This document shows positions 15,510-23,188 of a DNA stretch of 32,079 nucleotides, in pieces. How positions within the stretch are numbered: position 1 is the first letter of the stretch; each line of letters opens with the position of its first letter. The notes below the pieces were generated by a model, which saw nothing but the letters and a program-made list of their open reading frames with translations, was not told the DNA's origin and made no database searches. Both the position numbers and the translations under genes were made by a program. Source of the DNA: G963674505 sp964575975 (GTDB lineage: Bacteria > Desulfobacterota > Desulfobacteria > Desulfobacterales > SKZT01). The stretch spans positions 1 through 32,079 of the forward strand of contig CAZNTU010000044.1 in assembly GCA_964575975.1 (NCBI GenBank), read 5' to 3'.

Positions 15510-16870
15510 AAATCCTTCTGCCGGTGCATGTGTTTTTTCCCGAGCATTTCTACGGAACGGAAACTTACACTCTCGAATTGGCCAAGCAACTGATCGCCAA
15601 GGGTCACGAACCGTGCGTGCTGACTTCCACGCCTTACGGGGAGGAGGGAACCGGCGAGGAATTGACCCGATACGAGTACCAGGGAGTGCCGGTTTATCGG
15701 ATGGATTTGAACCTGAAGCCCCACAACCGGTTCAAGCAGACCTATTACCGTACCGACCTTCACGCGCTTTTGAAAAAAATAGTCGTCGAAATCGAGCCCG
15801 ACCTTGCCCATGTAACCCATCTGATCAATCACACGGCGGCGATTCTGGAGGTGCTTCGCGATCTGAACATCCCGACGGTGGCCACTTTGACGGATTTTTT
15901 CGGGATTTGTTTCAACAACAAGCTCGAGAGATACGACGGGCGGTTGTGCGTCGGCCCCAATCCTCGTTCGACGAACTGTCTGGCGTGCTATTTACACGCC
16001 GTGAAACCGCAAGGGCTCGCTCCGTTCGTCTCGGCTTCGATCAAGAATAAAAAGCTGATCCGTTTGATGGCCGAACTGTTTTTCTTCCTGGTCCATGTGC
16101 CGGGACTGCGAAAAGGGAGGATGGCGGGCCAAGTATTCGATGTCGCGGCGCGAACGCGAACATTGAGATACCTTTACGGCGTTTACCGAAAGATGATCGC
16201 CCCCACGGATTTTCTTTACGATGCCTACGTCGACAATCGGTTTTACCCGGAACGGCTGGTCAAGATCAATTTCGGCATCGACCTGGGATCGATTTCGGAA
16301 TTTTCCATAGCGAAGAAAAAGAAGAAACAGGAAAGTGTCCGGTTCGGCTATATTGGCCAGATCGCGCGCCACAAGGGAGTGGATCTTCTCGTCGAAGCGT
16401 TTTCCAAGCTCGAGGGTAACAACAAGAGATCTTTGGCGGTTTACGGTCCTTTCGACCAAGTTCCGGACTATATGGAGGAATTGAGAACGCTTTCCGACGG
16501 TGTGGAAAACGTCGAATTCATGGGGACATTTCCGAGGGAAGAGTTGGGACGCCGGTTGTCCGAACTTGATATTGTGGTTATCCCCTCCCGATGGTACGAG
16601 AATTCCCCCTTGGTCCTGCTGTATTCGCTGGCCGTGAAAACGCCCGTGATCGTCACCGACGTCAAGGGGCTGAGCGAATTCGTAACCGACGATTTCAACG
16701 GCTACACATTTGAAAAGGACGATGTCGAGCAGTTGCGGAAGGTCATGCAAAAGATAATCGACGACCCCTCCTCCGTCGCCAGGCTCTCCGAAAACGCGAT
16801 CTATGAAAAGGACGTGTCGGATCATGCGGACGAAGTTCTGAAAATCTACGATTCCGTGCTTTCCAAATAG
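15506..16870 (+). CDS. Glycosyltransferase family 4 protein with Cys-rich N-domain insertion
   Basis: The 454-residue GT-B enzyme begins KILLPVHVFFPEHFYGTETY and carries the GT4 C-domain motifs IGQIARHKGVDLL and VIPSRWYENSPLVLLYSL, where the Glu of WYENSPL occupies the donor-binding site. An insertion in the N-domain holds four cysteines (FGICFNN, GRLCVGP, NCLACYL), a pattern shared with the next gene and common in this GT4 subgroup; it may bind a metal. Start TTG 15506 is set by AAAGGAAAG upstream and by the 4-nt overlap with the preceding stop (TTGA). It probably adds one sugar to the lipid-linked glycan in the cytoplasm. Donor and acceptor are unknown. Confidence 0.88.
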   Translation: MKILLPVHVFFPEHFYGTETYTLELAKQLIAKGHEPCVLTSTPYGEEGTGEELTRYEYQGVPVYRMDLNLKPHNRFKQTYYRTDLHALLKKIVVEIEPDLAHVTHLINHTAAILEVLRDLNIPTVATLTDFFGICFNNKLERYDGRLCVGPNPRSTNCLACYLHAVKPQGLAPFVSASIKNKKLIRLMAELFFFLVHVPGLRKGRMAGQVFDVAARTRTLRYLYGVYRKMIAPTDFLYDAYVDNRFYPERLVKINFGIDLGSISEFSIAKKKKKQESVRFGYIGQIARHKGVDLLVEAFSKLEGNNKRSLAVYGPFDQVPDYMEELRTLSDGVENVEFMGTFPREELGRRLSELDIVVIPSRWYENSPLVLLYSLAVKTPVIVTDVKGLSEFVTDDFNGYTFEKDDVEQLRKVMQKIIDDPSSVARLSENAIYEKDVSDHADEVLKIYDSVLSK

Positions 16871-16889
16871 TACCGCAGACGAAAACCAC

Positions 16890-18233
16890 ATGAAAATCCT
16901 GTATGTGACCCATCAATTCCTTCCCGACTATGTGGCCGGGACCGAGATTCTCGTGCATCGAACCGCCAGGGAGTTCGCCCGTCGCGGGCACGGAACGGAG
17001 GTATTCGCGGGATTTCCGTCCGTCGATGCGGCGGAAAACCACGGACGGCTCGATTCGTATGTCTACGAGGGAATACCGGTCTACCGAAGCCATTATCACA
17101 GAAGATTTAAAATCGGCGACGGGAACCAGATGCTGGAGGAGTACGACAATCCTTTCGTTCTGGAAAACTTCGTGCGCGCGCTGGAAAAAAGCGAGCCGGA
17201 CCTTGTACACATCTATCATCTCCATCGCTTGTCGGCGCGCATCGTGGAAGTCTGCAAGGCGTCGGCGATGCCGGTCGTTTTCACCGCAACCGATTACTGG
17301 GCGTTTTGTCCGACCTGCCAGTTGTTCGCGAGCGATGGGAGAATATGCCCGGGGCCCGACAGGCACATGGCGAATTGCTTTCGGCACATGGCGGAGTATG
17401 CCGGCATGGCGAGATGGTTCGATGTCGTCCCCGACGATGTTTTGGGTTTTTTCATCCGGGCGGGAGCCAGCGGGATCTGGCCGAAAAATACTGTTCGGAA
17501 CATTTTGCGTGCGCTCTTGGACAGACCTCGCCTGATTCGATCTATGATGGCGATGACGGATGAAGTTCAGGCCCCGACCAGACTCCTGCGTGAGATGCTG
17601 GTCCGGTTCGGCCTGGACGAAAGAAAGATCAAGACGGTCCCTTTCGGCGTGGAATATCCCGATGCGGAAATTCGGAGAGGCGAAAGAGAGGGAGGAAAAC
17701 TGAGAGTAGGCTTCATCGGTTCCTTGCTTTTCCACAAAGGCGCGCACGTTCTTTGCGAAGCCGTTCGCCTCTTGTCCGAAGACACGCCCGTGCAAGTGGA
17801 TATTTACGGTTCGCCTAAACATCGACCGGATTATGCGAGACTTTTGGAATCCATTGTCGGCGGGGATCCGCGCGTATCTTTCCGAGGAGGATTCCCGCCG
17901 GAAAGCCTTTTTCCGATTCTTGGCCGGATGGATGTATTGGCGGTACCGTCCCTGTGGCACGAGAATACGCCCCTGGTCGTGCATTCCGCGCAGGCAGCTT
18001 GCTTGCCGGTGATCGCCGCCGACGTGGATGGAATCGGCGAAGTCGTGGCGGACGAAGACAACGGACTCTTGTTCGAAAAGGGGAACGCCGAACAGCTTGC
18101 CTCGATCCTGGAAAGATTGTGCCGAAAGCCCGAAATATTGGAGCGACTGTCGAAAAGGGCCAGGAGACCTTTGTCCGTGGAGGCCTACGCCGACGAAATC
18201 GAGAAAACCTATTGGGAGTTGGTAGAACCATGA
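16890..18233 (+). CDS. Glycosyltransferase family 4 protein, paralogue of the preceding gene
   Basis: This 447-residue GT-B enzyme has the same architecture as the gene before it: N-terminal KILYVTHQFLPDYVAGTE, a Cys-bearing insertion (FCPTCQL, GRICPGPD, ANCFRHM), a GFIGSLLFHKGAHVL donor-domain opening and VPSLWHENTPLVVHSAQA. The shared Cys pattern and order suggest an old tandem duplication followed by divergence in specificity. ATG 16890 lies 19 nt after the previous stop, and its own stop overlaps the next start as ATGA, so translation is coupled. The likely role is stepwise sugar transfer onto the same glycan. Confidence 0.88.
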   Translation: MKILYVTHQFLPDYVAGTEILVHRTAREFARRGHGTEVFAGFPSVDAAENHGRLDSYVYEGIPVYRSHYHRRFKIGDGNQMLEEYDNPFVLENFVRALEKSEPDLVHIYHLHRLSARIVEVCKASAMPVVFTATDYWAFCPTCQLFASDGRICPGPDRHMANCFRHMAEYAGMARWFDVVPDDVLGFFIRAGASGIWPKNTVRNILRALLDRPRLIRSMMAMTDEVQAPTRLLREMLVRFGLDERKIKTVPFGVEYPDAEIRRGEREGGKLRVGFIGSLLFHKGAHVLCEAVRLLSEDTPVQVDIYGSPKHRPDYARLLESIVGGDPRVSFRGGFPPESLFPILGRMDVLAVPSLWHENTPLVVHSAQAACLPVIAADVDGIGEVVADEDNGLLFEKGNAEQLASILERLCRKPEILERLSKRARRPLSVEAYADEIEKTYWELVEP

Positions 18234-19219
18234 TTCCGAAGATCACAGTAGTCGTGTTGAACTGGAACGGCCGAAATTTTGTGGGCAAGGCTCTGGAAGG
18301 GCTTCGCGCCCAGACTTGCCGAGACTTCAATGTCGTCGTGGTCGATAACGGTTCCACGGACGGTTCCGTGGAGTACATTCGCCGAACTTTTCCGGAAGTC
18401 GAGCTTGTGGCGCTTCCATCCAACCTCGGCTTCTCCGCTGCCAACAATATCGCACTGGAAAGCATAAATGGCGAATACGCGGCTCTTTTGAACAACGATG
18501 CCGTTCCGGCGCCCGAGTGGCTTTCCGAATTGTCGAACGCCCTCGATTCCCATCCGGAAGCCGGTTCCGCGGCTTCGAAAATATTGTTGTTCGACGATCC
18601 GCGAACGCTCGACAGAGCGGGGGACTCCTACACCGTCGCGGGAGCCGGGGTTTTGAGAGGCAGGGGTATGCTCTCCGAAGAATTCGACGAACCGAAATTC
18701 GTCTTCGGAGCCTGTGCGGCGGCCGCGCTTTACAGAATGGATATGTTGCGGGATGTGGGTTTTTTCGACGAAAGCTTTTTCTTGCTCTACGAGGACGTGG
18801 ATCTGAGCTTTCGAGCCCAATTGGCGGGATACAAATGCATCTACGAACCCAAGGCCGAAGTTTCCCACATGGTCAGCCGAAGCATCGAGAGAGACTCGGA
18901 AACCTCGGTGTATTTCGGACACAGAAACTTGGAATGGGTCTACGCGAAAAACATGCCCGACAGTTTGATCCCCGCTACGATCGGGCTGCACCTTATATAT
19001 ATTGCGACCTCGTTCTTTTTTTTCGCCGCGAACGGAAAGTCCCGCGCTTTTGCAAGGGCCAAGATAGATGCTATCCGCGGTTTGCCGGAAGTCTTGAAAA
19101 AAAGATCCCGGACTCAAAAGACGAAGCGGGTAGGGGACTCGTATATTTTCGGCCTTTTCGAGAAAGAATTCTTGTTGCCGAGATTTATCGCGAGGAGAAC
19201 ACGGTGGAAAAAGGAATGA
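18230..19219 (+). CDS. Glycosyltransferase family 2 protein (rhamnosyltransferase-like)
   Basis: The 329-residue GT-A enzyme starts at ATG 18230, inside a longer open frame; this start gives the ATGA overlap with the preceding stop and begins the protein just before the ITVVVLNWNG strand. The donor site shows VVVDNGSTDGS and LLNNDAVPAPE (the D-x-D equivalent). Later comes GFFDESFFLLYEDVDLSFRA, the acceptor-side block typical of WbbL-like rhamnosyltransferases. A hydrophobic helix near residues 248-265 may tether it to the membrane. It is followed by a 78-nt gap with two T-runs and no clear terminator before the next GT2 gene. Confidence 0.88.
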   Translation: MIPKITVVVLNWNGRNFVGKALEGLRAQTCRDFNVVVVDNGSTDGSVEYIRRTFPEVELVALPSNLGFSAANNIALESINGEYAALLNNDAVPAPEWLSELSNALDSHPEAGSAASKILLFDDPRTLDRAGDSYTVAGAGVLRGRGMLSEEFDEPKFVFGACAAAALYRMDMLRDVGFFDESFFLLYEDVDLSFRAQLAGYKCIYEPKAEVSHMVSRSIERDSETSVYFGHRNLEWVYAKNMPDSLIPATIGLHLIYIATSFFFFAANGKSRAFARAKIDAIRGLPEVLKKRSRTQKTKRVGDSYIFGLFEKEFLLPRFIARRTRWKKE

Positions 19220-19297
19220 GGTTGAAGGTCGCGAACGGTTTCGGCGTGGAAAAACACGGCAGTTTTTTTGAGCAACTGAGGATTTGGTAGTTTTTTT

Positions 19298-20182
19298 ATG
19301 ATCGATGTCATTATCGTCAATTACAACAGCACCGCCTATCTGGTCGATTGCCTGAAATCCGTGAAGCATCCGTTAAACGGAATGAACGCGCGCATTTTCG
19401 TGCAGGACAACGCTTCTTCAGACGGGGTCGAGAGAATTCGCGAAGAATTTCCAGATGTTTTTCTGACTCGAAACCGCAGAAACCTGGGGTTTGCCGCCGC
19501 AGCGAACCGAGCGCTGGCGATCGGGAACAACCCATATGCGGTGTTGCTGAATCCAGACGCTGTCGTCGTGGACGATTTCTTCCGAAACAGCGTCGCTTTC
19601 ATGAAAAAAAATCCGCGGGTTGGAATACTCGGCCCGAAAGTTTTGGAAAAAGACGGCCGGCTTCAGAATTCGGCCAGATCTTTTCCCACGGTTTTAACCG
19701 CCTTGTTCGGACGGACTTCCTTGCTCACGAGGCTGTTTCCGGAAAACCGTATTACTCGGAAAAACCTTCCGAGTCTTGTTTCGGACGGAAGCAACCCCAT
19801 GGAGGTGGATTGGGTTTCCGGCGCTTGCATGGTCGTCAGGCGAAATGCTTTCCTTGACGTGGGAGGTTTGGACGAACGTTTTTTTCTTTACTGGGAGGAT
19901 GCGGACTGGTGCAGACGAATGTGGAAGGCCGGATGGAAAGTCGTTTATTTTCCGAGGGTCTGCGTGCGTCATTTCACCGGGGCCAGCAGCGGGAAAAAAA
20001 TCGTCGGTTCGGCATTCGAATTTCACAAAAGCGCTTATCGATTGTACGAAAAATATCGCGGATCGGGATTTGGCGTTTTAAAATGCTTTGTCCTGGCCGG
20101 CCTTTTTGCAAGGTTCTCTATGGCAGTCGCGTCGCAATTTGCCAAAAGCATGCGGGAAAATCGCAGAAGGCGATCGCGATAA
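19298..20182 (+). CDS. Glycosyltransferase family 2 protein (rhamnosyltransferase-like)
   Basis: The 294-residue GT-A enzyme shows DVIIVNYNST, FVQDNASSDG, LLNPDAVVVDDF (D-x-D equivalent) and GGLDERFFLYWEDADWCRRM. The last block, with E-D-x-D-W, is characteristic of WbbL/RfbF-type transferases. It is a relative of the preceding gene. ATG 19298 has no close ribosome site: GAGGA at 19278-19282 lies 15 nt away and T-rich sequence intervenes, so initiation may be weak or coupled. It is the last gene of the locus, and a strong terminator follows 24 nt after the stop. Confidence 0.87.
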   Translation: MIDVIIVNYNSTAYLVDCLKSVKHPLNGMNARIFVQDNASSDGVERIREEFPDVFLTRNRRNLGFAAAANRALAIGNNPYAVLLNPDAVVVDDFFRNSVAFMKKNPRVGILGPKVLEKDGRLQNSARSFPTVLTALFGRTSLLTRLFPENRITRKNLPSLVSDGSNPMEVDWVSGACMVVRRNAFLDVGGLDERFFLYWEDADWCRRMWKAGWKVVYFPRVCVRHFTGASSGKKIVGSAFEFHKSAYRLYEKYRGSGFGVLKCFVLAGLFARFSMAVASQFAKSMRENRRRRSR

Positions 20183-20206
20183 GAATTTCGTTTTTCGAAA
20201 AAAAGG

Positions 20207-20258
20207 AAAGCTCCTCCGCGCCGAAATTTGCGGCGTTGGAGGAGCTTTTTGTTTTTTT
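20207..20258 (+). terminator. Strong bidirectional intrinsic terminator ending the glycan locus
   Basis: The arms AAAGCTCCTCC (20207-20217) and GGAGGAGCTTT (20238-20248) are extended by CGCCG (20219-20223) and CGGCG (20231-20235), with a 7-base loop. A T-run follows on the plus strand (20245-20250 and 20252-20258). On the minus strand the hairpin is followed by CTTTCCTTTTTTT, so it also serves the convergent Bax inhibitor gene. Confidence 0.9.
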
Positions 20259-20269
20259 ATGTTCGGTGA

Positions 20270-20977
20270 TTAGTCGCGGTTTACTCCCAGAATGTGAAGC
20301 AGGAAGAGGAACATGTTTATAAAGTCCAAGTACAGAGAGAGCGCTCCGATGATCGAGCCTTTGCGGATTACTGCGGCATCCAGATCGTCGGGTTGCGTCA
20401 GAGCCATGCTTTTCAGTTTCTGGGTGTCGTAGGCGGTGAGTCCGATGAAGATAAAGACGCCCAGATAGCTGACGATCATCGAGACGGCGGAGCTTCGAAC
20501 GAAAAGATTGACCAGGGTGGCCAGTATGATTCCGATGAGTCCCATGAACATGAATCCGCCCAGCGAAGTCAGGTCTCGCTTGGTCGTCATGCCGTAAATG
20601 CTGCAAGCCACGAAGACCCCCGCGCAAACGAAAAAGGTGGAGGCGATGGACGACGCCGTATAGGCCAGGAAGACGGCCGACAACGTGGCTCCGTTCAATG
20701 CGGCGTAGAAAAGGAACATTCCCGTCGCGGTCGATGCCGACATCTTGTGTACCCGAGCGCTGATCGTGAAGACCAGCGCCAACTCGCCGATAATCAATCC
20801 GAAAAATATCAGGCTGTTGCCGAAAATAAGCCGCGTCAGGGTCGGGCTGGACGCGATATAAAAGGCGACCAGGCCGGTCAGCCCCAGACCTAAAGCCATC
20901 CAGTTGTAGACGCCTTGGATGAACTGGTTTACTCTTGCTTGAGTCCGGGTATCCCTCGTTGAAACATACTGCTGCAT
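20270..20977 (-). CDS. Bax inhibitor-1/YccA family membrane protein
   Basis: The 235-residue protein has about seven hydrophobic helices with the family layout: a short polar N-terminus (TRDTRTQARVNQFIQGVYNWMALGLGLTG), a GATLSAVFLAYT helix, and the closing pair FIGLTAYDTQKLK followed by GALSLYLDFINMFLFLLHILG. The two late acidic residues (Asp in AYDTQ and in YLDF) match the pH/calcium-sensing residues of this family. These proteins sit in the inner membrane; members are linked to calcium leak or to protease FtsH control. Which applies here cannot be told. The start is supported by GGAGG six nt before ATG, and a good promoter lies upstream. It is transcribed against the glycan locus. Confidence 0.9.
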   Translation of the reverse strand: MQQYVSTRDTRTQARVNQFIQGVYNWMALGLGLTGLVAFYIASSPTLTRLIFGNSLIFFGLIIGELALVFTISARVHKMSASTATGMFLFYAALNGATLSAVFLAYTASSIASTFFVCAGVFVACSIYGMTTKRDLTSLGGFMFMGLIGIILATLVNLFVRSSAVSMIVSYLGVFIFIGLTAYDTQKLKSMALTQPDDLDAAVIRKGSIIGALSLYLDFINMFLFLLHILGVNRD

Positions 20978-21065
20978 AATTTACCTCCGGAAATCGTTTT
21001 TTGGATTTGAATCAAAAAATTTAAACGCTTGAGAATTTGATCTTATCCTTTTAAAATTCGAGTTG

Positions 21066-21093
21066 AATATAACACAAACGAGGGATATTTCAA
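21066..21093 (-). promoter_or_regulatory. Sigma70-type promoter of the Bax inhibitor gene
   Basis: On the minus strand TTGAAA (21093-21088) and TATATT (21071-21066) are 16 nt apart, each five of six to consensus. The segment is nearly palindromic (TTGAATAT at 21063-21070 against ATATTTCAA at 21085-21093), so a weaker divergent promoter for the plus-strand gene at 21125 is possible. The leader to the ATG at 20977 is about 80 nt and A/T-rich. Confidence 0.6.
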
Positions 21094-21124
21094 GAACAAT
21101 AGGCGTCGACGAGGAAGCCATGCT

Positions 21125-21394
21125 ATGAAACCGGAGCAAATGTACCAGCATTTGAAGGAACTTGCGGAGAAAATGGGGGTAAGCGTATCCGAGCACAGTT
21201 TTCGAACTGCGGGGATTCCGGTGAAAAGCGGCGCTTGCACGATAAAGGGCGAAAAGCGTTATATCATGGACAAGAATTTGCCGATTCGGAAGAAGGTTCG
21301 GCTTTTAATCGAACACCTTGGCGAGGAGCCGCACGAGGGCATGTATGTTTTGCCCGCGATTCGCGATCTTTTCGGGAAAACCTCCCCGAAATAA
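21125..21394 (+). CDS. Small conserved protein of unknown function
   Basis: The 89-residue product has a helical start (MYQHLKELAEKMG), a central G-A-C-T-I-K-G segment followed by MDKNLPIRKKVRLLIEHL, and a closing YVLPAIRDLF. I recognise the general pattern (Gly-x-Cys, a short strand, N-x-L-P-x-x-x-K, then LPA[IV]R) from small uncharacterised bacterial proteins, but no function is known to me. It has one Cys and no membrane segment. ATG 21125 is supported by GAGGAAG 7 nt upstream; another ATG at 21120 is out of frame. It stands alone between a divergent promoter region and a possible terminator. Confidence 0.75.
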   Translation: MKPEQMYQHLKELAEKMGVSVSEHSFRTAGIPVKSGACTIKGEKRYIMDKNLPIRKKVRLLIEHLGEEPHEGMYVLPAIRDLFGKTSPK

Positions 21395-21527
21395 AAGTTT
21401 ACATAATACATATTATGCGACATAAGGCGCCTGAATTTTCAAGGCCGCCTAAAAAGCATTGAACGCCGTTTTCAACTGTGATAGCGTTCCTTTTTCGCTT
21501 GGCCGCACTTTCCGCGACTGCGCGAAC

Positions 21528-21557
21528 CGCGCGTTTCGCTTTGCGCGCGCTTTTTTT
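21528..21557 (+). terminator. Possible intrinsic terminator upstream of xseA
   Basis: CGCGCG (21528-21533) pairs with CGCGCG (21544-21549) around a 10-base loop and is followed by C and seven T. It lies 133 nt after the small unknown gene. The surrounding GC-alternating sequence allows other pairings (for example GCGAA with TTCGC), so the fold is not certain. The rest of the 215-nt gap (21395-21609) shows only an A/T-rich stretch near 21398-21420. Confidence 0.5.
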
Positions 21558-21559
21558 AG

Positions 21560-21597
21560 AACCTTTATTCGAATCTTTCTAAAACCCTTGTTCGAAT
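21560..21597 (+). repeat. Pair of 15-bp direct repeats, 23-bp period, before xseA
   Basis: AACCTTTATTCGAAT (21560-21574) and AACCCTTGTTCGAAT (21583-21597) match at 13 of 15 positions and are spaced by 23 bp, about two helical turns. Each ends in the palindromic TTCGAA. They lie 12 nt before the xseA start codon. They may be an operator or a chance duplication. Confidence 0.5.
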
Positions 21598-21609
21598 ATT
21601 GAATGGCCA

Positions 21610-22956
21610 ATGAGAGTTTCGTCCCAGCCCAAATCCGTTTTCGGCGTTTCCGAGCTGACCGCCAAAATTAAAGCGCTGCTTGAAGAAGCGTTTCCATTCG
21701 TCTGGATTCGCGGGGAAATTTCGAATCTTCGAAGACCCTCGTCGGGTCATTTTTATTTCACATTGAAGGACGACAAGGCTCAAGTCTCCGCAGTCATGTT
21801 TCGGGGCCAGCAAGCGGGCCTTCGGTTCCGTCCCGAGGACGGGCTCGAAATCACCGGGTTCGGTCGAATCGCCCTTTACGAACCCAGAGGCGCCTATCAA
21901 ATCGTTTTCGAATACATGGAACCCTGCGGAATCGGCGCTCTTCAAAAAGCGTTCGAACAATTGAAAACGCGGTTGTCGGAGGAAGGCTTGTTCGACGCCG
22001 GAAAGAAAAAGCCGATTCCGTTCTTGCCGCGAAGAATCGCTGTGATTACATCGCCTACGGGCGCGGTAGTCCACGACGTGCTTACCATTGTCAGTCGGCG
22101 GTACGAGAATATCGAGGTTCTGATTCTGCCGGTCAAGGTCCAGGGCGAAGGCGCGGTCGAGCAGATTGTGGAGGCTTTGGAATCCGTCAATGCGCGGAGG
22201 GATATCGACACGGCGATTCTCGCCAGGGGCGGAGGTTCTTTGGAGGACTTTCAGGCGTTCAATTCCGAGGAAGTGGCTCGCGCCATTTTCGCGTCGGAGG
22301 TTCCGATCGTTTCGGCCACTGGGCATGAAACCGATTTTACGATAGCCGATTTTGCGGCGGACCTTCGGGCACCGACCCCTTCGGCCGCCGCCGAATTGGC
22401 GGTTCCGGTGAAAAGCGAGCTGAAAAGGAGCCTCGGGATTCTATCCGATGCCCTCGAGCTAAAAACGATGCGAATCGTCAAAGAGAATCGGGAACGCCTG
22501 CGTCGGCGAAGCGCCAGACTGGTTCATCCCGAAAAGCGAATACAGGACTGGCTGCTGAAGATCGACGATCTTGGAGCCCGAATGGCGAGAATCGTCCACG
22601 CCGACATTGATCGGCGTCGCGAACGCCTTGGCTGGAAAATCGAAAGGCTCCGGGTTTCCGGTCCTGAAAAGCGGATTGCGAAAGTTCATGACGCACTTGA
22701 GCAAAATAAATACAAGTTATTGTCTTTCTTCAGAATACGTTTGGAAAAATACAAGTTTAAAATAGAAAAGTCCGCTGCCGCGCTGACAGCGTTGAATCCG
22801 ACGGCCATATTGGATAGAGGATACAGCATCACCCGTCTTCTTCCCGAAAGGACGGTCGTCAGGGAAGCCGCCGCCGCGCCTGCGGGCCGCCTGGTGGAGA
22901 TAACCTTGGCACAAGGGGCGCTGGTATGCCGCGTCGAGGAGAAAAGGAATGAATAG
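21610..22956 (+). CDS. xseA: Exodeoxyribonuclease VII large subunit
   Basis: The 448-residue protein has the expected order: an N-terminal OB-fold (VSELTAKIKALLEEAFPFVWIRGEIS, then SGHFYFTLKDD), the nuclease core with ITSPTGAVVHD, ARGGGSLEDFQAFN and SATGHETDFTIADFAADLRAPTPSAAAE, and a long helical C-terminal region that binds the small subunits, ending with NPTAILDRGYSIT. With XseB it degrades single-stranded DNA to oligonucleotides. ATG 21610 has no visible ribosome site, but it fits the family N-terminus. Its end overlaps xseB by 8 nt. It starts a coupled run through tlyA. Confidence 0.96.
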   Translation: MRVSSQPKSVFGVSELTAKIKALLEEAFPFVWIRGEISNLRRPSSGHFYFTLKDDKAQVSAVMFRGQQAGLRFRPEDGLEITGFGRIALYEPRGAYQIVFEYMEPCGIGALQKAFEQLKTRLSEEGLFDAGKKKPIPFLPRRIAVITSPTGAVVHDVLTIVSRRYENIEVLILPVKVQGEGAVEQIVEALESVNARRDIDTAILARGGGSLEDFQAFNSEEVARAIFASEVPIVSATGHETDFTIADFAADLRAPTPSAAAELAVPVKSELKRSLGILSDALELKTMRIVKENRERLRRRSARLVHPEKRIQDWLLKIDDLGARMARIVHADIDRRRERLGWKIERLRVSGPEKRIAKVHDALEQNKYKLLSFFRIRLEKYKFKIEKSAAALTALNPTAILDRGYSITRLLPERTVVREAAAAPAGRLVEITLAQGALVCRVEEKRNE

Positions 22957-23188
22957 GAAAATGTCGTTCGAGAAGGCGATGCAAAGGCTCGAGGAGATCG
23001 TCCAGGCTCTGGAGGCCGGAGAGTTGCCGCTGGAAGATTCCTTGAAAAAGTTCGAGGAGGGAGTGAAACTTTCGAAGTACTGTTCGTGCGTGCTCGACGA
23101 AACCGAAAAGAAGGTGGCGCTTCTGTTGAAGGACCGCGACGGCAATCTTTTCGAGAGTCCCTTCGAAGAGGAGGAAAATCCCGGATGA
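22949..23188 (+). CDS. xseB: Exodeoxyribonuclease VII small subunit
   Basis: The 79-residue helical protein has the family signature MSFEKAMQRLEEIVQALEAGELPLEDSLKKFEEG, forming a two-helix hairpin that packs against the XseA C-terminal helices. Its length is normal (about 80 residues). The start ATG 22949 lies within the last codons of xseA, and its stop overlaps the ispA start as ATGA, so all three are translationally coupled. Confidence 0.96.
   Translation: MNRKMSFEKAMQRLEEIVQALEAGELPLEDSLKKFEEGVKLSKYCSCVLDETEKKVALLLKDRDGNLFESPFEEEENPG

Noticed and set aside
19220..19297. Terminator or small gene in the gap between the two GT2 genes
   Set aside because: Two T-runs are present, but no stable stem precedes either, and no frame with a ribosome site fits the 78 nt.
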